DNA of 64,000 nucleotides from Hyperoodon ampullatus (Eukaryota; Chordata; Mammalia; Artiodactyla; Ziphiidae): NCBI GenBank assembly GCA_949752795.1, contig OX457058.1, positions 166,534,223 through 166,598,222 on the forward strand. The letters run 5' to 3'. A program made the translations under genes and the position numbers. This document shows, piece by piece, positions 11,880-24,735 of this stretch (the stretch's first letter is position 1; the number at the start of each line of letters is the position of its first letter). Below the pieces are notes generated by a model. The model did not search any database. It worked only from the letters and a program-made list of their open reading frames with translations, and had not been told where the DNA came from.

Positions 11880-12790
11880 TTTTAACTTAATATTTGATAC
11901 ACACAGAAGAATGTGTGTAACACAAACGTAACTTACAAATCTTCCTAATAAGGTGAACCCACCACCTGCTCTAAGAACTGGGAGTGTTACCTACACCGCT
12001 GCATCTCCCCACCTGTTCCCACCTCCCCACCCCCAGAAGTGACCATTACCCCAAACTATGTGGTTATCTTTTCCCCAGTTTTTGAAAATTTATACTTTCA
12101 TTACATAAGTCTATAGCCCTAAGGAATATACTGTTTCATTTTTGGCTTGAGGTTTACAAAAGATGCACCACACTGAATGTAGTCAACTGCAATGTTCTCC
12201 TCAGCCTCAAAATTATGTTCCTAAGATTCATGTATATTATGTGGAGCTCTTAACTGTAGTTCATTTATTTTTGGGTCTATATAGTATGCTGTAATATGAA
12301 TATTCCAGTTTACTTCTCCATTCTCCTGACTTGGGGCATTTGAGCTTTTTCCAGGTTTTGTGCCATTATGATTGAGGGCCCAGGGAACATTCTTGGTGGA
12401 TGTCTCCTGGTGCATTTTCATATGAGCATTCATTAGTGTAGTAGTTCTCAGACATGAGCATGCATCAGAATTCTCCAGAGGACTTGTTGAAACACAGATT
12501 GCTGGGCCCCATGCCCAGAGTTTCTGATTCACTGGGTCCCAGAGATTTTGCATTTCTAATAAGTTTGCAGGTGACGCTGCTTTTGATGCTGGTCTGGGAC
12601 CACACTTTGGGGACCGCTGTCCTAGAGGAAACACCTCGGAGTTGGATGGCTGGGTTGCAGGGGAAGTACCTGTTATGAGGTAATACCCAGTTGTTTTCCA
12701 GTTGTTGTATCATTTTATTTTCTCATGACAGTATAGAAAAGTTCCATTGAGCCATGTTTTCACAGATCCTTGGTTTTATTCTTGTTCTTT
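11880..12790 (-). mobile_element. Old L1M 3' fragment, interrupted by MER5A
   Basis: Words such as GGTGAACCCACCACC, CCCAGAAGTGACCATTACC and ATTCATGTATATTATGTGGA are typical of reverse-complement L1M 3' regions. The match resumes after the MER5A insertion with GGATGGCTGGGTTGCAGGGG. Confidence 0.6.
12434..12625 (+). mobile_element. MER5A-like hAT-Charlie MITE
   Basis: Starts AGTTCTCAGACATGAGCATG and includes CAGAATTCTCCAGAGG, CCCAGAGTTTCTGATTCA and a closing inverted copy ending GGGGACCGCTGTCC. Typical size for MER5A (~190 bp). Confidence 0.75.
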
Positions 12791-12870
12791 CTCTACATTC
12801 AATGTGACTGACACTGTAGGAAGGGAAAGGATTTGTATACTGAGACAAGTATGTTTTACACTTTTTAAAA

Positions 12871-13153
12871 CTGAAATATAATTGATTTACAATATTGTGT
12901 TAGTTTCAGGTGTATAGCAAAGTGATTCAGTTATATATTTATATTTTTTCAGATTATTTTCCATTATAGATTATTACAAGATATTGAATATTGTTCCCTG
13001 TGTTCTTTGTTGCTTATCTATTTTATGCATAGTAGTCTGTATCTCTTAATCCCATACTCCTAATTTATCCCTTCCCCCTCACTTTTCTTCTTTGGTAACC
13101 ATAAGTTTGTTTTCTATGTCTGTGGGTCTGTTTCTGGTTTTTTTTTGTTTTTT

Positions 13154-13198
<45 letters not shown>

Positions 13199-13724
13199 TT
13201 TTTCCTGTGTTGGGTCTTCGTTTCTGTGCGAGGGCTTTCTCTAGTTGTGGCAAGTGGGGGCCACTCTTCATCGCGATGCGCGGGCCTCTCACTCTCGCGG
13301 CCTCTCTTGTTGCGGAGCACGGGCTCCAGACGCGTAGGCTCAGTAGTTGTGGCTCACGGGCCCAGTTGCTCCGCGGCATGTGGGATCTTCCCAGACCAGG
13401 GCTCGAACCCGTGTCCCCTGCATTGGCAGGCAGATTCTCAACCACTGCGCCACCAGGGAAGCCCTGTTTCTGTTTTGTAAATAAATTTATTTGTATTATT
13501 TTTTAGATTCCACATGTGAGTGATATCATACAATATTTGTCTTTCTCTGTCTGGTTTACTTCACTAAGTTTGATGTTCTCTAGGTCCACCCATGTTGCTG
13601 CAAATGGCATTATTTCATTCTTTTTTATGGCTGAGTAATATTCCATTGTGTATATATACCACATCTTCTTTATCCATTCATCTTTTGATGGACACTTAGG
13701 TTGCTTTCATTTCTTGGCTACTGC
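12871..13724 (-). mobile_element. 5'-truncated L1 3' end, antisense
   Basis: Begins with the reverse-complement L1 3' end (TATAATTGATTTACAATATTG). Perfect 18-bp duplication GTTTTACACTTTTTAAAA at 12853-12870 and 13725-13742. Carries a nested long SINE at 13141-13464. Confidence 0.93.
13141..13464 (-). mobile_element. CHR-type SINE, long form, with (TTTA)n tail
   Basis: Long SINE variant beginning at right with GGGCTTCCCTGG (reverse complement). The tail is an uninterrupted (TTTA)n block at 13155-13202. Duplication CTGTTTCTG(G)TTT at 13128-13140 and 13465-13476. Confidence 0.9.
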
Positions 13725-13742
13725 GTTTTACACTTTTTAAAA

Positions 13743-14235
13743 AGAAAACAGATCTTTTCACTATTTGAGTGTGTTTCTTTGGGCTTAACAAGCGAAAGAA
13801 TGGACTCAACAGGTTTGCCAAGGGAAGTAAATAGTGAACAACTGATATAACTTTAAAAGGACGTCATTTACCAGTGTCAGGGGGAGCTGGGTGGTTTAGT
13901 CATTTAGGTTCTTTCCAAGTAGAAAAACTGGAGAAGGTCCTCACACACTAGCTGAAATGATTACAGACATTTTTGTCTATTCTCCCATCAGAGTACAATG
14001 CTGTTTAATCAAAAGGCACTTCTTTTTGAGAAGATGAAGACTCAAGAGGGATGTGTTTGAAATTTTTTGATATTGTGACAGATAAGATGATCTAGGACTG
14101 ATGTATCACATGCCAGAACTGGAAGAAGATAAGAGATAGGTATTTAAAATAAATAAGAGGAGAGAGGAGACTGCCCTGTGCAGGACATGGAAGGATTAAC
14201 TTGCCCACAAGGTGGCAAAACAGAACATGGTAGAA
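13743..14235. other. Unique intronic stretch
   Basis: No gene or recognised repeat seen. Confidence 0.5.
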
Positions 14236-14239
14236 ACAG

Positions 14240-14440
14240 TATCAGCTTTCGTCTGCCAGGCTTGAGCTTGAATTTTAGCTCCTTTAGCCAAGCTCTGGTG
14301 TGAGAACTCGTCCCAATTGCTTGCTCTGTCCTGAGCCTCAGTTTCCTCTTCTGTGAATTGGAATCAGTCCCGTGTTGCAGAGGTTTACATGAAATAACAC
14401 ACACAGCACCTGGCACATGGTAGGGCACCCAATAAGCATT
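14240..14440 (+). repeat. MIR SINE
   Basis: Contains the MIR core words GAGCCTCAGTTTCCTCTTCTG and GCACCTGGCACATGGTAGGG in order. Confidence 0.85.
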
Positions 14441-14925
14441 CCGTGTCTTCTTTTCCTTTGGACCAAGTTTATAAGAAGAGTAAGTATTGCCATTTTTACA
14501 TTAGTTCACTGTTGGCAAAGCCCTTTCCCATATCTAATGCTCATAGCGCCCAAGAGGATGCCCTTTCCATCATCCTCATTACGTGCTCATTCACCTCACC
14601 TGCCTCACCTCTGAGGCAAGTCACCTCTGTAATTAACGTCACGCCTTGCTCTCTGCGCACCGTTTTGAACTTTGAAGAGCGGTGCGCATGCGCCATGGTT
14701 CCTCACTCTCATCTGAGCGTATGGATGATGAGATCATTACGGACTGGACAGGTGTCTCACCTGATCCCCTCCTTGGCTCTGCAAAGAAACATCAGCATGA
14801 GGAGACCTAACTCTGAGTACTTCCTCTGCACCAGACGTTTGGCAGGCTTCTCATCTCAATCTCATAAAACATCTACATCCGAGGTAGAATCAATGATTAC
14901 TTTCATTTGATACATGACTAAATAG
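14441..14925. other. Unique intronic stretch
   Basis: No repeat recognised. A chance open frame of ~155 codons runs through it without family resemblance or supporting signals. Confidence 0.45.
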
Positions 14926-14929
14926 CCAC

Positions 14930-15265
14930 AGACCTCAAAAATATTTTGCTAAGTGAAAGAAGCCAGTCACAGAAGACCACATATTGTGTGATTTAATTTA
15001 TCTGAAATGTCCAGAAAAGGCAGATCTATCAAGGCAGAGAGTAGGTCAGTGGTTGCCAGGAGCTAAGGGGACTGGAGGGAAATGGGGAATGACTGTTAGT
15101 GGGTTTGGCGTTTCTTTATAGGAGGACGAAAGTGTTCCAAAATTGATGTGCAGGTAGCTGCACAACTCTGTGAATATGCTACATTGTAAATGAATTGTAC
15201 TCTTTAAATGGGGGAGTTTTATGGTGTGTGAGTTATATCTCAGTAAAGCTGATTTTTTAAAAGTC
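14930..15265 (+). mobile_element. Old L1M 3' end, sense
   Basis: Contains GAAAGAAGCCAGTCACAGAA, GGTTGCCAGGAGCTAAGGGG and the terminal AGTTATATCTCAGTAAAGCT, the classical L1M 3' UTR order. Confidence 0.85.
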
Positions 15266-16239
15266 TTATTTAAAATGAAAACAAAACAGGCTCAGAGCAG
15301 TTAGGGAACTTGACCAAGATTATAAGCGCTAGCAAGTAGCAGGCAGACTGAGTTCAGAGACCACACTTGAGGCTTCTGGGTTCATCTCTCCCTATTTGTC
15401 TGCCTGACAAGCTCCAGCTGGTCCTTCCAGATTCAGCTCAATTCTTCCTCTTCCGAAAGGTTTTCTGCATTTCCAGGCAGCCTCCGTACTCCCTCTCCGG
15501 GGCCCTTATTGTCCCAAGAAAACCGCCTCTGTAGAGCATTTTCCACAGTGTCCTGTAAGGTGAGCTGCTTGTTTGCTTCCTCAGTATAACCATGTATGCT
15601 TCTAGGAAGCATGTAAATCCAGGGCTATATAAATCCAGGGCCTAGTTCGTGTCTGGCATCAATTACATGCGTTCAGTCCTGGCACTGTGGCTGAAATAAT
15701 GGGGCAAGAGCCAGTGCCTTCCACAAAGCGTCCTTCGGCACCAGCATCAAAGAAGACTCCTGAGCGAAACGACCCCATGTGCGATACGTTTACGGACCCA
15801 GTTGGGTATGATGAGCTTGGCTGATGCCTCCGTCACACTGATGAGGCCCAAGTGGCCAGTCTAATCTCCGTGCAGGTCACTGAGCGTTGCTTTCTTTTCT
15901 GTGATTGCAGTTTGGACCCTCACCCCAGACAGCCTTCTTGTAAAGCCCGTGCAGTTGATAAGATAGGATACTAGAAATGACTATGTATCCTTGGGGAAAA
16001 ATACGCTATTGCCTCTGGAAAACTATTTGCAAGTTCATGTCCAAGTGGTGGGAATGAACGCTATTCCTTATACACAGAGATGACACTTCTTAGTTTTTGA
16101 CCCTCCGTCTTTCCTCCTATGATAGTTTTTAGAACATAGCCTTGGAAGATCAGTCAGAACCCAGCTGAAATGGAAAGGGATTTTAAGAAAAATTAAATTC
16201 CTCCGTAAGATCCAAGGTGTGTGAAATGTTGATGTTTGT

Positions 16240-16287
<48 letters not shown>

Positions 16288-16609
16288 ACTGCAAGGAAAT
16301 ACATTAAGATGTTATCCGTAAAGCAGCTCACCTTAATTATCTCTTGTGTTGTGCTGAGTTCTTTACACTATAAACTCACTTAAATCCTCCTACCCTTGAA
16401 CTATTACTTGTCCCTGTTTGGCCATTGGGAAATCTGAACTGCGGAGAGCTGTGTTAACCACCTTTTTCTGGACGGCAGGATTGTGAGGGGTTTTTAATTG
16501 CTTTTCTCTGCTTTTCTGCATGTTCTGAATGTTCTACAGCGAACATGTGTCATTAGGAATAACACATATGAAATGTTATTACAAACAAAATGTTGTTGAA
16601 AACAAACCA
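15266..16609. other. Unique intronic stretch with MIR trace and (CA)n
   Basis: 15290-15365 looks like a reverse MIR (GGGAACTTGACCAAGATTAT). A (CA)n block is at 16240-16284. A short direct repeat of TAAATCCAGGGC occurs near 15615 and 15630. Nothing else seen. Confidence 0.5.
16240..16284. repeat. (CA)n microsatellite
   Basis: About 20 uninterrupted CA units. Confidence 0.95.
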
Positions 16610-16820
16610 GGGCTTCCCTGGTGGCTCAGTGGTTGAGAGTCCGCCTGCCGATGCAGGGGACACAGGTTCGTGCCCCAGTCCGGGAAGATCCCACATGCCG
16701 CGGAGCAGCTGGGCCCGTGAGCCATGGCCGCTGAGCCTGCGCGTCCGGAGCCTGTGCTCCGCAACGGGAGAGGCCGCAACACTGAGAGGCCCGCGTACCG
16801 CAAAAAAAAAAAAAAAAAAA
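16610..16820 (+). mobile_element. CHR-type SINE, short form
   Basis: Complete, with a ~19-nt poly(A) tail. Flanks share only a short AAACCA(A) word, so the duplication is not certain. Confidence 0.94.
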
Positions 16821-17630
16821 CCAAAGAATGCAGCAACCACTGAGGAGGAAATGCTTTCCCAGATGATGGGCTGCCCCGCCGTGGGGCTGGTGGGGATCAA
16901 GATGGCCTATTAATCATGCACAGGACTGATTCGAGGGTTTCTGTCCTGGCTGCAAGGCTTACTAAATCATGCCAGCTTACTTTTAAAGTCATGTGTGAAC
17001 GCCTGACATTTCACATTGTGAAATCTCAGAGGAATTGTGCTCAGTGGCTCATCTGAGGGACTTTCACCTCCACGCTGCCGGTGACCCAGGTCTTCTAAGA
17101 AAAACACACACATCTGTGCGTAATCCTTCAACTGGGACTCATTCAAAAAGAAAACAAAGATAAGGATAAAGTGGGTTTCATGAAAGAAAACTGACCATGT
17201 GCTTGATGACTTCTTGGCAAAGGCGGACGGGAAGTGTGCTGCCGGCCAGCATCTCCTTGGCAGCCCCGGGCCTGTCTCGCCTGACACAGCGTGTGGTCAC
17301 CGTTTATCTCACCGAGAGCCAAGGGAAGGGAGGTGCTGAGGTTCACTTATGGCTCGCACTGTTTCCAGGCTGATACGTGATTTTTCAGATTGTCAAAACA
17401 TAAAGATGTTGAGGTTCCATTGTTTTCTGTTTGGTGACCAGTGCCTGGTGTCAGGTCTGGGAAGACCTTTCCTGCCTTCATCGCCGTTCGGGGGTGATTT
17501 CTGACTGATGTGGCTCCCGCGTCATGGGTGGGCGTGAGAAGCATCTGGCCTGGTGGGGAAGGTTGGAGGGCACTTGGCTTGCCTTTCAGCTCTAGATCGT
17601 GCAGATGGCCTCTTCGAGAACAAGAAGCTT
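16821..17630. other. Unique intronic stretch
   Basis: No recognised repeat or gene. Somewhat higher GC than the surrounding intron. Confidence 0.45.
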
Positions 17631-17631
17631 T

Positions 17632-17737
17632 GGGACTTCCCTGGCGGTCTAGTGGTTCAGACTCCGTGCTTCCACTGCAGGGGGCGTGGGTTCTCTCCCT
17701 GGTGGGGGAACTAAGGTACCGCCTGTCCCTGTGGCCA
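17632..17737 (+). mobile_element. Short tRNA-derived SINE (GGGACTTCCCTGG variant)
   Basis: Begins GGGACTTCCCTGGCGGTCTA, has CTCCGTGCTTCCACTGCAGG and ends near GTGGCC. A different subfamily from the main CHR elements, with no poly(A) visible. Confidence 0.75.
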
Positions 17738-19159
17738 AGTGTTGAGGTCTTTACTTATAATTGAGTTTAGGGGCATGAGCTGCTCACAGAGTTTTAAAGA
17801 AGTTTCCCAAATTGCCTGAAAGGACTTATCAGAAGGAAGGGTCCACATTCACTGGGACAGCGGGAGATGCAGATAAGCCACTTTCTTCCCCCGGGAGAAA
17901 TGAGGAGAGGCCTCCAGCTGTCATCACTCACCTGACCTGAAGGGAACCATTCCCCAGGTGCTGCAGGCCCGCCACTACCACGCACGCCACCTGCAGGACA
18001 CGCACACCTGGCCTGAGTAAGCCATGGCCAGTGCAGCGGTGGTATGGACCGACAGGCCAAATGGTATCGGGAAATTGAAACATGTTACTGAAGAGGGAGC
18101 CTGGTCTGAGGGTCATGAACAGTGGCCAGAATGTGAGTGAGAGCTGATGCGATGGGACAGGGCAGACGGCTGAAGGTCAAGGAAGTCGGTGCCTGCTGGG
18201 TGTGTACTCTCTATATCTCTGGTCTGCATGGCTCCTCCTTTCCTGCAAAACAGAGTAGATGGACCGATGGTTCCTGATCTGTTTTGCAGGCCCCTTGTTT
18301 TCCCATCACAGAGCTTTGCTTCTGTTCTTGTGGTTCCCATGCAACAGTCACTTCTAAGTGGGAACAGGAAGTTGGGCATAGGTGGCTGCTGATTGAAGTG
18401 GGGCATCTGGGGACAAGGAATCCGGAGACTCCTTACCAAGTAAGTCCTGAACCCAGAAGGGGGTATTCTTTAACCAGGACCCCACAGAAAGCATAACATA
18501 AGCCTCTCCCTTAGTGCAGGGACACAAGCTAACTAACTGATTATAGGGTTTGTTTGTTTTTAATTTTAGTAACACCTGAATTGTCTCAGGTTTTACTGAA
18601 AATAAAATAGTTGATACTAATGGTCATCATTATAATAGAAACAGTACATAGCATCCTGTAATGAAATGGCCCCTTACTCTCTGTCTCTCCAGTTAAGTTT
18701 TTTGAGCTACTTGAAGGTGGGAGTCTTTCACCTCCATTCTCAGAGTCTAACCAGAATAGATGTTGAATGAAGGCTCAAGGATGGACTGTGGGGAGAGACT
18801 GGAGAGAGAGGGAAAGTCCTCCAGTCTCCCCTCCCCTCATTCCAGGCTGAACCGAGGGTGACTACAGACCCGGTCAGCTTTTACATACCACTTGGGGTGG
18901 TGAAAGTCTACCACCAGGTACATTTTTTAAATCACAAGCTTACTTTCATGAGTAGCTCTACATGTATTACTCTGGCTAAAACAGACAATGAAAGAGAATT
19001 GAAAAGAGGAAGAAAGAAAGAGTCACAAAATAGCAAACCAGGCAGGGAAAGTAGTTTCTAGGACCAGTTAATTGCCCACAGGTCACAGGGCAGCTCAGTG
19101 AGTTTTTCTGATTCGTATTTCTTCCTTTTCTGTTTGTGCTCATTTAAAAAGAGCCAAAG
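17738..19159. other. Unique intronic stretch with an L2-like trace
   Basis: 18675-18770 (TTGAAGGTGGGAGTCT then GATGTTGAATGAAGG) looks like an L2 3' end. The rest is unassigned. Confidence 0.45.
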
Positions 19160-21560
19160 AATTCTATCAAACATTTACAGAAGAGCTAACACCTATCCTT
19201 TTCAAACTCTCCCAAAATGTAGCAAAGGGAGGAACACTCCCAAACTCATTCTACGAGGCCACCATCACCCTGATACCAAAACTAGACAAAGATGTCATAG
19301 AAAAAGAAAACTACAGGCCAGTATCACTGATGAACATAGATGCAAAAATCCTCAACAAAATACTAGCAAACAGAATCCAACAGCACATTAAAAGGATCAT
19401 ACACCATGATCAAGTGGGGTTTATCCAAAGAATGCAAGGATTCTTCAATATACGCAAATCAATCAGTGTGATACACCATATTAACAAATTGAAGGATAAA
19501 AACCACATGATCATCTCAATAGATGCAGAAAAAGCTTTCAACAGAATTCAACACCCATTTATGATAAAAATGCTCCAGAAAGTAGGCATAGAGGGAACTT
19601 ACCTCAACGTAATAAAGGCCATATATGACAAACCCACAGCCAACATCATTCTCAATGGTGAAAAACTGAAACCATTTCTACTAAGATCAGGAAGAAGACA
19701 AGGTTGCCCACTCTCACCACTGTTATTCAACATAGTTTTGGAAGTTTTAGCCACGGCAATCAGAGAAGAAAAAGAAATAAAAGGAATACAAATTGGAAAA
19801 GAAGAAGTAAAACTGTCACTGTTTGCAGATGACATGATATTATACATAGAGAATCCTAAAGATGCTACCAGAAAACTACTAGAGCTAATCAACGAATTTG
19901 GTAAAGTTGCAGGATACAAAATTAATGCACAGAAATCTCTTGCATTCCTATACACTAATGATGAAAAATCTGAAATAGAAATTATGGAAACACTCCCATT
20001 TACCACTGCAACAAAAAGAATAAAATACCTGGGAATAAACCTACCTGAGGAGACAAAAGATCTGTATGCAGCAAAGTATAAGCCACTGATGTAGGAAATT
20101 AAAGATGATACAAACAAATGGAGAGATACACCATGTTCTTGGATTGGAAGAATCAACACTGTGAAAATGACTATACTACACAAAGCAATCTACAGATTCA
20201 GTGCAATCCCAATCAAACTACCAATGGCATTTTTCACAGAATGAGAACGAAAAATTTCACAATTTGTGTGGAAACACAAAAGACCCCAAATAGCCAAAGC
20301 AATCTTGAGAAAGAAAAATGGAGCTGGAGGAATCAGGCTTCCTCACTTCAGACTATAGTACAAAGCTACAGTAATCAAGACAGTATGGTACTGGCACAAA
20401 AACAGAAATATGGATCAATGGAACGGGATAGAAAGGCCAGAGATAAAACCATGCATATATGGTCACCTTATCTTTGATAAAGGAGGCAAGAGTATACAAT
20501 GGAGAAAAGACAACCTCTTCAATAAGTGGTGCTGGGAAAACTGGACAGCTACATGTAAAAGAATGAAATTAGAACACTCCCTAACACCATACACAAAAAT
20601 AAACTCAAAATGGATTAAAGACCTAAGTGTAAGGCCAGACACTACCAAACTCTTAGAGGAAAATATAGGCAGAACACTCTAAGACATAAATCACAGCAAG
20701 ATCCTTTTTGACCCAACTCCTAGAGTAATGAAAATAAAACCAAAAATAAACAAATGGCACCTAATGAAACGTAAAAGCTTTTGCATAGCAAAGGAAACCA
20801 TAAACAAGATGAAAAGACAACCCTCAGAATGGGAGAAAATATTTGCAAATGAAGCAACTGACAAAGGGTTAATCTCCAAAATTTACAAGCAGCTCATGCA
20901 GCTCAAAATCAAAAAAATAAACAACCCAATCCAAAAATGGGCAGAAGACCTGAATAGACATTTCTCCACAGAAGATATACAGATTGCCAACAAACACATG
21001 AAAGGATGCTCAACATCATTAAACATCAGAGAAATGCAAATCAAAACTACAATGAGGTATCATCTCACACCAGTCAGAATGGCCATCATAAAAAAAATCT
21101 ACAAACAATAAATGCTGGAGAAGGTGTGGAGAAAAGGGAACCCTCCTACACTTTGGTGGGAATGTAAATTGATACAGCCACTATGGAGAACAGTATGGAG
21201 GTTCCTTAAAAAACTAAAAATAGAACTACCATATGACTCAGCAATCCCACTACTGAGCATATACCCTGAGAAAACTATAACTCAAAAAGAGTCATGTACC
21301 ACAATGTTCATTGCAGCACTATTTGCAGTAGACAGGACACGGAAGCAACCTGTCTATCGACAGATGAATGGATAAAGAAGATGTGGCACATATATACAAT
21401 GGAATATTACTCAGCCATAAAAAGAAACGAAATTGAGTTATTTGTAGTGAGGTGGATGGACCTAGAATCTGTCATACAGAGTGAAGTAAGTCAGAAAGAG
21501 AAAAACAAATACCGTGTGCTAACACGTATATATGGAATTAAAAAAAAAAAAAGGTTCTGA
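19160..21560 (+). pseudogene. L1 ORF2 remnant (reverse transcriptase part)
   Basis: The translation from 19330 shows the L1 reverse transcriptase fingers and palm, with the catalytic FADD motif at 19822-19833. The frame ends at a TAG at 20092-20094. It resumes in shifted frames at 20118-20477, 20410-20682, 20728-21111 and 21112-21375, matching the ORF2 C-terminal region. The endonuclease domain is absent because of the 5' truncation. Stops and frameshifts make it inactive. Confidence 0.88.
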
Positions 21561-21905
21561 AGAACCTAGGGGCAGGACAGGAATAAAGATGCAGATGTAG
21601 AGAATGGACCTAAGGACATGGAGAGGGGGAAGGGTAAGCTGGGATAAAGTGAGAGAGTGGCATGGACATATATACACTACCAAATGTAAAATAGCTAGTG
21701 GGAAGCAGCTGCATAGCACAGGGAGATCAGCTGGGTGCTTTGTGACCACCTAGAGTGGTGGGATAGGTAGGGTGGGAATGAGACACAAGAGGGAGGGGAT
21801 ATGGGGATATAAGTATATGTATAGCTGATTCATCTTGTTATACAGCAGAAACTAACACAACAATGTAAAGCAATTCTACTCCAATAAAGATGTTAAAATA
21901 TATAT
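19160..21905 (+). mobile_element. 5'-truncated L1, sense strand
   Basis: Begins inside ORF2 and continues through the 3' UTR to the terminal CTCCAATAAAGATGTTAAAA near 21900, followed by (TA)n. One of the better preserved L1 copies here. No clear target-site duplication was found. Confidence 0.9.
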
Positions 21906-21913
21906 ATATATAA
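21895..21913. repeat. (TA)n at L1 3' tail
   Basis: TA repeat directly after the L1 3' end, probably derived from the tail. Confidence 0.8.
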
Positions 21914-22195
21914 AATTCCCACCCTCTCCTACCTCACTCTCCTCTCCAACCAAAATCCCCTGTGTGGGAATGCAGACAAGTTATTAACTATTGGATTGCA
22001 TTCTGTTGGTTAAAACACTTGTTTACACATGAGCTTGCTAAAGCTGTATACTACAAAGCAGGCTCATCTAAACAAGCACAGAAATCAGTTCTGATATTTC
22101 CTGCCACTGTACATCCTCTACATCACTTTTTAAAGTTAATTAGTCCGTACAATTCAGCATAAATAGTTCCATTCCCTTTCAGGTTCAGAGGAAGT
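21914..22195. other. Unique intronic stretch
   Basis: Nothing recognised. Confidence 0.45.
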
Positions 22196-22440
22196 ATGCA
22201 AGTATGGAGTAGTAGGAAGAACACTGAACTTGGAGTTCCCAGGAAGATACTGCTGTGAACTTGGGGAAATCTCTTAAACCTTTAGAGCCTCAGTTTCCTC
22301 ATTTTTAGGGAGGTGATAATGTCACTTCCCTGACCACTCTCATTTGGCTGTTGTGAGGATCAAAGGGGTCAGTGGCTGAGCTAGCCGTTTGAGAAGTGTA
22401 AAGCTGTGTTCCAACGCCATGTGCTCTCATTATTACGAAG
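22196..22440 (+). repeat. MIR SINE
   Basis: AGTAGTAGGAAGAACACTGA, then GAGCCTCAGTTTCCTCATTT and TTGTGAGGATCAAAGGGGTC follow the MIR consensus order. Confidence 0.85.
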
Positions 22441-22654
22441 AATAACCAGCACAAGCTGTTAAACATTTCCCTTCTCATGACCTTATGTCCTTTGAAGCTA
22501 TTGTTATCTTCTTGAGTAGAATCAGCTCTTGTGAGGCATGCCCAGAAAATTCATTGCGGACATCATTGTTTTTAGACTGCTAAGATTAATCCACGTGAGT
22601 GAAATTTATCATCTTCCTTCAGCATCTTTCAGCATCACCCAAAAGTATATCTTA

Positions 22655-23275
22655 TTTTTAAATTGACATATAACTGACGGATAACATTGTGTAAGTTTAA
22701 GGTATACAATACGTTGATTTGATACATTTTTATTACAATACGATCACCATCACAGTGGTAGCTAACACCTCCATCATGTCACATAGTTACCATTCCTTTT
22801 TTATGGTGAGAACCTTTAAGATCTAATCTCTTAGCAACTTTGAAGTACATAATACAGTATGGTTAGCTGTAGTCACAATACTATGCATTAGATTTCCAGA
22901 ACTTATTGACCTTTGTACCCCTTGAACAACATCTTCCCAATTCCCTCACACCAAGCCCCTGGTAACCACCATTCAACGCTCTGTTCCTCCGAGTTCAGCT
23001 TTTTCAGATTCCACATATAAGTGATATCATACAGTATTTGTCTTTCTCTTGTCTGACTTCTCTCATTTAGCATAATACTCTCAAATTCCATCCAGGTTTT
23101 CACAATAGCAGGATTTTCTTCTTTCTCGTGACTGAATAATATTCCAGTGTGTGTGTGTATATACATTTATACCATACCTTCTTTATCCATTCGTCCGTTC
23201 ATGGACACTTAGGTTGTTTCCATATCTTGACTACTGTGAATAATGCTGCAATAAACATGGGAGTGCAGATTTTTA
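22655..23275 (-). mobile_element. Older L1 3' fragment, antisense
   Basis: Starts AATTGACATATAACTGACGG, contains TTCCACATATAAGTGATATC and ends near AATAATGCTGCAATAAACAT. Typical reverse-complement L1MA-type 3' end and ORF2 tail. Confidence 0.8.
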
Positions 23276-23942
23276 AAAAATAAATAAAAAGAGCCAAAGC
23301 AAACACACAAAAACATGGCCAACCTTCTTCTGACTTCTTGACCTTTGGTTTCCTTTCTCCTTGCTGCACTGTGGTTGCTGGCTACTTAATACCACTTCCA
23401 TTTTCCTGCCCGTAATAAGGTATACACTCAACGGTGAGACTTCCCCCCTCCACCCCCACTTTGCTGCTTTGTGGCCAGTGATCCTATTCTTGTTTTAAAA
23501 GGACACCTCAGGAACAAATGAAAGAAGACCATTAATTGTGAAGTTATTCCTAAAAATGGAGGAAATAAATGAGCTGTAAAAATGTGAACCATGTAATTGA
23601 CTCTCAGCTGAGTGTTTACCGTATTAGAACTGCGAGTGCCAGAATTCATTTTCCCACCCAGTGGCTTGACACAATGGTAATGAGTGGCTTACACACACGA
23701 TTGTGTGTTTAAAAAACCTGTAGTTTCTTATAATTAGAAATTGATTTCACTGTTAGCCTGGCAAGCAGTTTAACTGTTAGTGTGAAGGCAGGATTGTTCC
23801 GCCCCTGAGGAGTTGCTGTCCTCGTGTGGAGTGGGGCGATGTCCCCTGCCTGATTTTTCAGCCCTTGGGCAGAATCTCCTCCTCTGACCCGAGTCATCTG
23901 GGGTCATTTCTCTGCTTACCAGCACCCATAACAGGAAGTAAA
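23276..23942. other. Unique intronic stretch
   Basis: No gene or recognised repeat. Confidence 0.45.
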
Positions 23943-24735
23943 ATAAAAATTTTTAAATTGAAGTGTAGCTGATTTACAATATTGTGTTAGTTTCAGGTGT
24001 ACAGTAAAATGATAGTTATACACATATATTTTTTTCATATTATTTTCCATTATAGGTTATTACAAGATACTGAATATAGTTCCCTTTGCTATACAGTAAA
24101 TCCTTGTTGCTTATCTACTTTTTGTATAGGAGTGTGTATCTGTTAATCCCATACTCCTAACTTATCCTTCCTGCCCTCCCTCCCCTTTGGTAACCATAAG
24201 TTTGTTTTCTATGTCCGTGAGTCTGTTTCTGTTTTGTATATAGATTATTATTTTTTAGATTCCACATATGAGTGATATACAATATTTGTCTTTCTCTGTC
24301 TGACTTACTTCATTAAGTGTGATATTCTCTAGGTTCATCCATGTTGCTGCAAATGGCCATATTTCATTCTTTTTATTTGTTTGTTTTGTGTGGTACACGG
24401 GCCTCTCACTGTTGTGGCCTCTCCCGTTGCGGAGCACAGGCTCTGGACGTGCAGCCTCAGCGGCCATGGCTCACGGGCCAAGCCACTCTGCAGCATGTGG
24501 GATCTTCCCAGACCGGGGCACAAACCCGTGTCCCCTGCATCAGCAGGCGGACTCTCAACCACTGCGCCACGAGGGAAGCCCTCATTCTTTTTTATGACTA
24601 ATATTCCTTTGTATATATATACCACATATTCTTAAGTCAATAATCTGTTGATATTCACTTGGGTTGTTAGCACGTCTTGACAATTGTAAATAGTGCTGCT
24701 GTGAACATTGGGGTGCATGTATCTTTTTGAAAAAT
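23943..24735 (-). mobile_element. 5'-truncated L1 3' end, antisense
   Basis: Begins TTAAATTGAAGTGTAGCTGA and runs to GTGCTGCTGTGAACATTGGG. Interrupted by a short SINE at 24376-24581. Confidence 0.85.
24376..24581 (-). mobile_element. CHR-type SINE, short form
   Basis: Complete SINE inside the L1, with a T/G-rich tail. Duplication TCATTCTTTTTAT at about 24364-24376 and 24582-24594 (one T longer on the right). Confidence 0.92.

Noticed and set aside
14443..14910. ~155-codon open frame on the + strand
   Set aside because: No family resemblance and no splice or promoter signals; chance frame in unique intron next to a MIR.
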